From a virus: 31,489 nucleotides of DNA. The position numbers were made by a program, and so were the translations under genes. Under the pieces are notes generated by a model. The model was not told the origin of the DNA, made no database searches, and saw only the letters and a list, made by a program, of their open reading frames with translations. The stretch's first letter is position 1, and every line of letters begins with the position of its first letter. Shown here piece after piece: positions 29,432-31,489 of the stretch. The stretch is from IMG/VR virus record IMGVR_UViG_3300013103_000035, positions 1-31,489 of that record, one strand, 5' to 3'.

Positions 29432-31489
29432 ATGCCCTGTACTCTCAAATCGCTTGACAAACCATCAATAGATTCGCTGACTTTGCTCGAAGGTGGCGAT
29501 TTAGAGCCAAATACAACTTATTATTATCGGATATGTTCAGTAAGCAAGGATTGGAGGAGTCCCGATTGCATTTATTCTCCCTGGTCTGACATCGTTAGTA
29601 TAACCACCACAGCAACGCATCGGACGGTCAGAGTTGATTGGACGCCTGTGTCGGGTGAGTACAAGGCGATAGTGCTGCGGTCGCTTGATGGTAATGATTG
29701 GACAGTTAAAGATAAGAAAGCAATAGGGCCTTACTACCGGATTCTTCGGAGACCGCCGTTTGAAGATGATGGGACAGAGTCTATGTCTCGACTTTGGTAT
29801 CGACCGGAGGGCGTTCGAGTTTTGTATTTTTGGGGCGATATACGCAACAACAATGACAGTATGGCGTGGCTTTATGAGCAGGACAAATTAAATGGGTGGA
29901 ATTTAATCAAAAAGATTGAAGCACCTAATGATGTAGAGTGGGCGCCAGACTGGAGTGGAGTTTCGCCGCCCCGGAAGACTTTTGGTAATACCTATGTTAT
30001 AGACGGCTCTGTAGTTGTAGGCGAGAACCCAGATGGTGCCACCACCGACACTTATTTTTCGCAGTATAATGCGACTATTTGGATACTGGGTGGGTTATCA
30101 TTCGATGAGACCTATAACAAGTTGTTTCAATTAGGTAATCCTTACGGCCCGAGAGATGGATGTCAATTGTTGTTGGCCAGTAACAGCGACCTTGTGTTAA
30201 AGGGAGTGGTGAGGTTCTATGCTAGTTTGATTATGGATGCTGGCAGAACTCGGATGGTCGGGTATACTACGTATGAGGCGGGATTCAATTGGATAAGATT
30301 TTTCTCGGAGGCGGTGTCAGGTAGTGAGTTTAAGCACAACCGTTTTGCGAATTTCTGGTATGTTCACAACAAAGACCCGGATGCGGTATGGGCTAACAAC
30401 TCGTATGAGCGTATGGACGCGGCTTGGCGAGGTGACGGTTTACTATATGAGAATCTGCTTGCCTATGCCTGTACAGAAGGCCCATCTATGCATGACTGTG
30501 ATGGCTCGAATACTTTCCGTCGCTGTGTAACTACGCCGACCTGTGGCTATGATTTACGGTGGGGAAGCACTGGAAAATATGAGGGACGCCCTCAGTATCT
30601 TGATGATTGCACTTGGGGCAAGGCGAATCCTAACAACCCAAGAGACCCGAAGGGGATATGGTATGGTTACAGGTACATTAAGGATGGTGGGATGTTAGTG
30701 TTTCGGACTTACGGCCGTTTATGTGTGCGAGATAGTAATAATGAGCCGATTGTTGGGGCTCATGTTTGTGTTATAGATAGCACAGGGAAAATGGTTTATG
30801 ATGAGGAGACTGATGCTGAAGGTTGTACGACAGCAAAGTGGGTTCCTTGGTGGATTATCACTCCTAATCCTGTTTATCGGTATTATTTGGGAACCCGGTA
30901 TTTAAGTGAAGCAATTGCCTTAGGACATTATTTTGAAGACAATCGCTTGCCGTTTACAATCACAGTATCAAAGCCTGGCTACGAGACAGTAACAGTCAAG
31001 CGTGATGCTCTAAGCGAGATTATCAATCTTCAACCCCTTGAAGTCTATCCTACTATCACCAGCATCGACATAACCGGCGACAAGGACAACCTGCAGATAG
31101 GCCAAACCTATCCCGTGCAGGTAATCGTCGATGCAACGGGTTGCGACAAGACCTACTACGTCCGATGTTATGCTACCTGCCCACGTGGGCTTGGTGTTCA
31201 AGGCTTCCCATCGGATTGGGTTCAGATAGCACCTGGCGAAACTCACACGTTCGAAGGCACGATCACACCAGCAGAAGCGGGGGGGATAGACAATCTGGCA
31301 TTTCGGATCTATGCAGCCGAGGAGATACCTGACGAACTACCCCAGATAGCCGACCAGATGGAGATAGATATAACGGTGGCTATTCCATCGCCATTAACAG
31401 GAGAACCGGTTATTTTCACAACTCAAGTCAATTCTTCCAATTTTTCCACAGACAATTCCCCAGCTGTATTCACAAACATATTGCAGAAA
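29432..31489 (+). CDS. Receptor-binding/fibre protein, 3' end beyond the window (686+ aa)
   Basis: The frame is open from ATG 29432 to the last base of the window, 686 codons without a stop, so the gene is partial at its 3' end. Residues about 20-90 resemble a fibronectin III-like module (LEPNTTYYYRICSVSKDW to VDWTPVSGEYKAIVLRS). Residues 120-420 are an aromatic, Asn- and Cys-containing region that I do not recognise. Residues about 425-535 resemble a carboxypeptidase regulatory-like beta domain (GRLCVRDSNNEPIVGAHVCV, TDAEGCTTAKW, VSKPGYETVTV). Residues 540-650 resemble an Ig-like domain. This architecture fits a surface-binding adhesin or fibre. The start is two bases after the previous stop, with only a weak GAGAG ribosome site. 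Confidence 0.7.
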   Translation, partial: MPCTLKSLDKPSIDSLTLLEGGDLEPNTTYYYRICSVSKDWRSPDCIYSPWSDIVSITTTATHRTVRVDWTPVSGEYKAIVLRSLDGNDWTVKDKKAIGPYYRILRRPPFEDDGTESMSRLWYRPEGVRVLYFWGDIRNNNDSMAWLYEQDKLNGWNLIKKIEAPNDVEWAPDWSGVSPPRKTFGNTYVIDGSVVVGENPDGATTDTYFSQYNATIWILGGLSFDETYNKLFQLGNPYGPRDGCQLLLASNSDLVLKGVVRFYASLIMDAGRTRMVGYTTYEAGFNWIRFFSEAVSGSEFKHNRFANFWYVHNKDPDAVWANNSYERMDAAWRGDGLLYENLLAYACTEGPSMHDCDGSNTFRRCVTTPTCGYDLRWGSTGKYEGRPQYLDDCTWGKANPNNPRDPKGIWYGYRYIKDGGMLVFRTYGRLCVRDSNNEPIVGAHVCVIDSTGKMVYDEETDAEGCTTAKWVPWWIITPNPVYRYYLGTRYLSEAIALGHYFEDNRLPFTITVSKPGYETVTVKRDALSEIINLQPLEVYPTITSIDITGDKDNLQIGQTYPVQVIVDATGCDKTYYVRCYATCPRGLGVQGFPSDWVQIAPGETHTFEGTITPAEAGGIDNLAFRIYAAEEIPDELPQIADQMEIDITVAIPSPLTGEPVIFTTQVNSSNFSTDNSPAVFTNILQK

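Overview
This window looks like about 31 kb of a tailed bacteriophage genome (Caudoviricetes), or a phage-derived contig. Two blocks are transcribed divergently from a roughly 490-bp control region near position 3.9 kb. Shine-Dalgarno sequences of the GGAGG/GAGG type precede many genes. A near-consensus sigma-70 promoter (TTGACA, 17 bp, TATAGT) drives the leftward block, so a bacterial host is most likely. AGA, AGG and ATA codons are frequent in many genes and TGA is used as a stop, so the standard code applies. No integrase, transposase, endolysin or canonical tRNA was recognised.

Left block (284-3708, minus strand): a 176-aa unknown protein, a small zinc-ribbon protein, a DnaB-type replicative helicase, a TOPRIM primase, a 91-aa unknown and a 56-aa membrane protein. 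This is a self-contained replication module. Left of it, bases 1-283 are non-coding, rich in CTAG and full of short repeats and palindromes. A 31-32 bp sequence is repeated in inverted orientation on either side of the block (150-180 and 3952-3983).

Control region (3709-4199): the leftward promoter, a tandem 36-bp repeat carrying TAGCC/GGCTA palindromes, a possible rightward TATAAT box, a heptamer repeat, and a tandem 40-bp repeat that ends on the start codon of the first rightward gene.

Right block (4200 to the window end, plus strand): a tightly packed virion operon. The order is small and large terminase, Mu gp29-type portal, Mu I/Z-like protease-scaffold, decoration-like protein, Mu T-like major capsid protein, a signal-peptide protein, an unknown, a Mu gp36-like connector, a Mu gpG-like protein, a tail-terminator-like protein, two tube/tail candidates, a probable frameshifted tail assembly chaperone pair, a 937-aa tape measure protein, then large unfamiliar baseplate/tail-tip and fibre proteins. 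No tail sheath was recognised, so a long non-contractile tail is the simplest reading, but this is inference. The head genes are Mu-like while replication is of helicase/primase type, so the genome is a mosaic. A last open frame (29432 to the end, 686 codons) runs off the window and looks like a multidomain receptor-binding protein.

The most unusual signals are the inverted repeats and palindrome array around the replication block, the secreted-type protein in the head operon, a tRNA-like T-arm/acceptor fold between two head genes, a canonical slippery heptamer in the chaperone gene, a duplicated gene 3' end with only synonymous differences, and a fibre made of four divergent repeats joined by Gly/Asp/Pro linkers.
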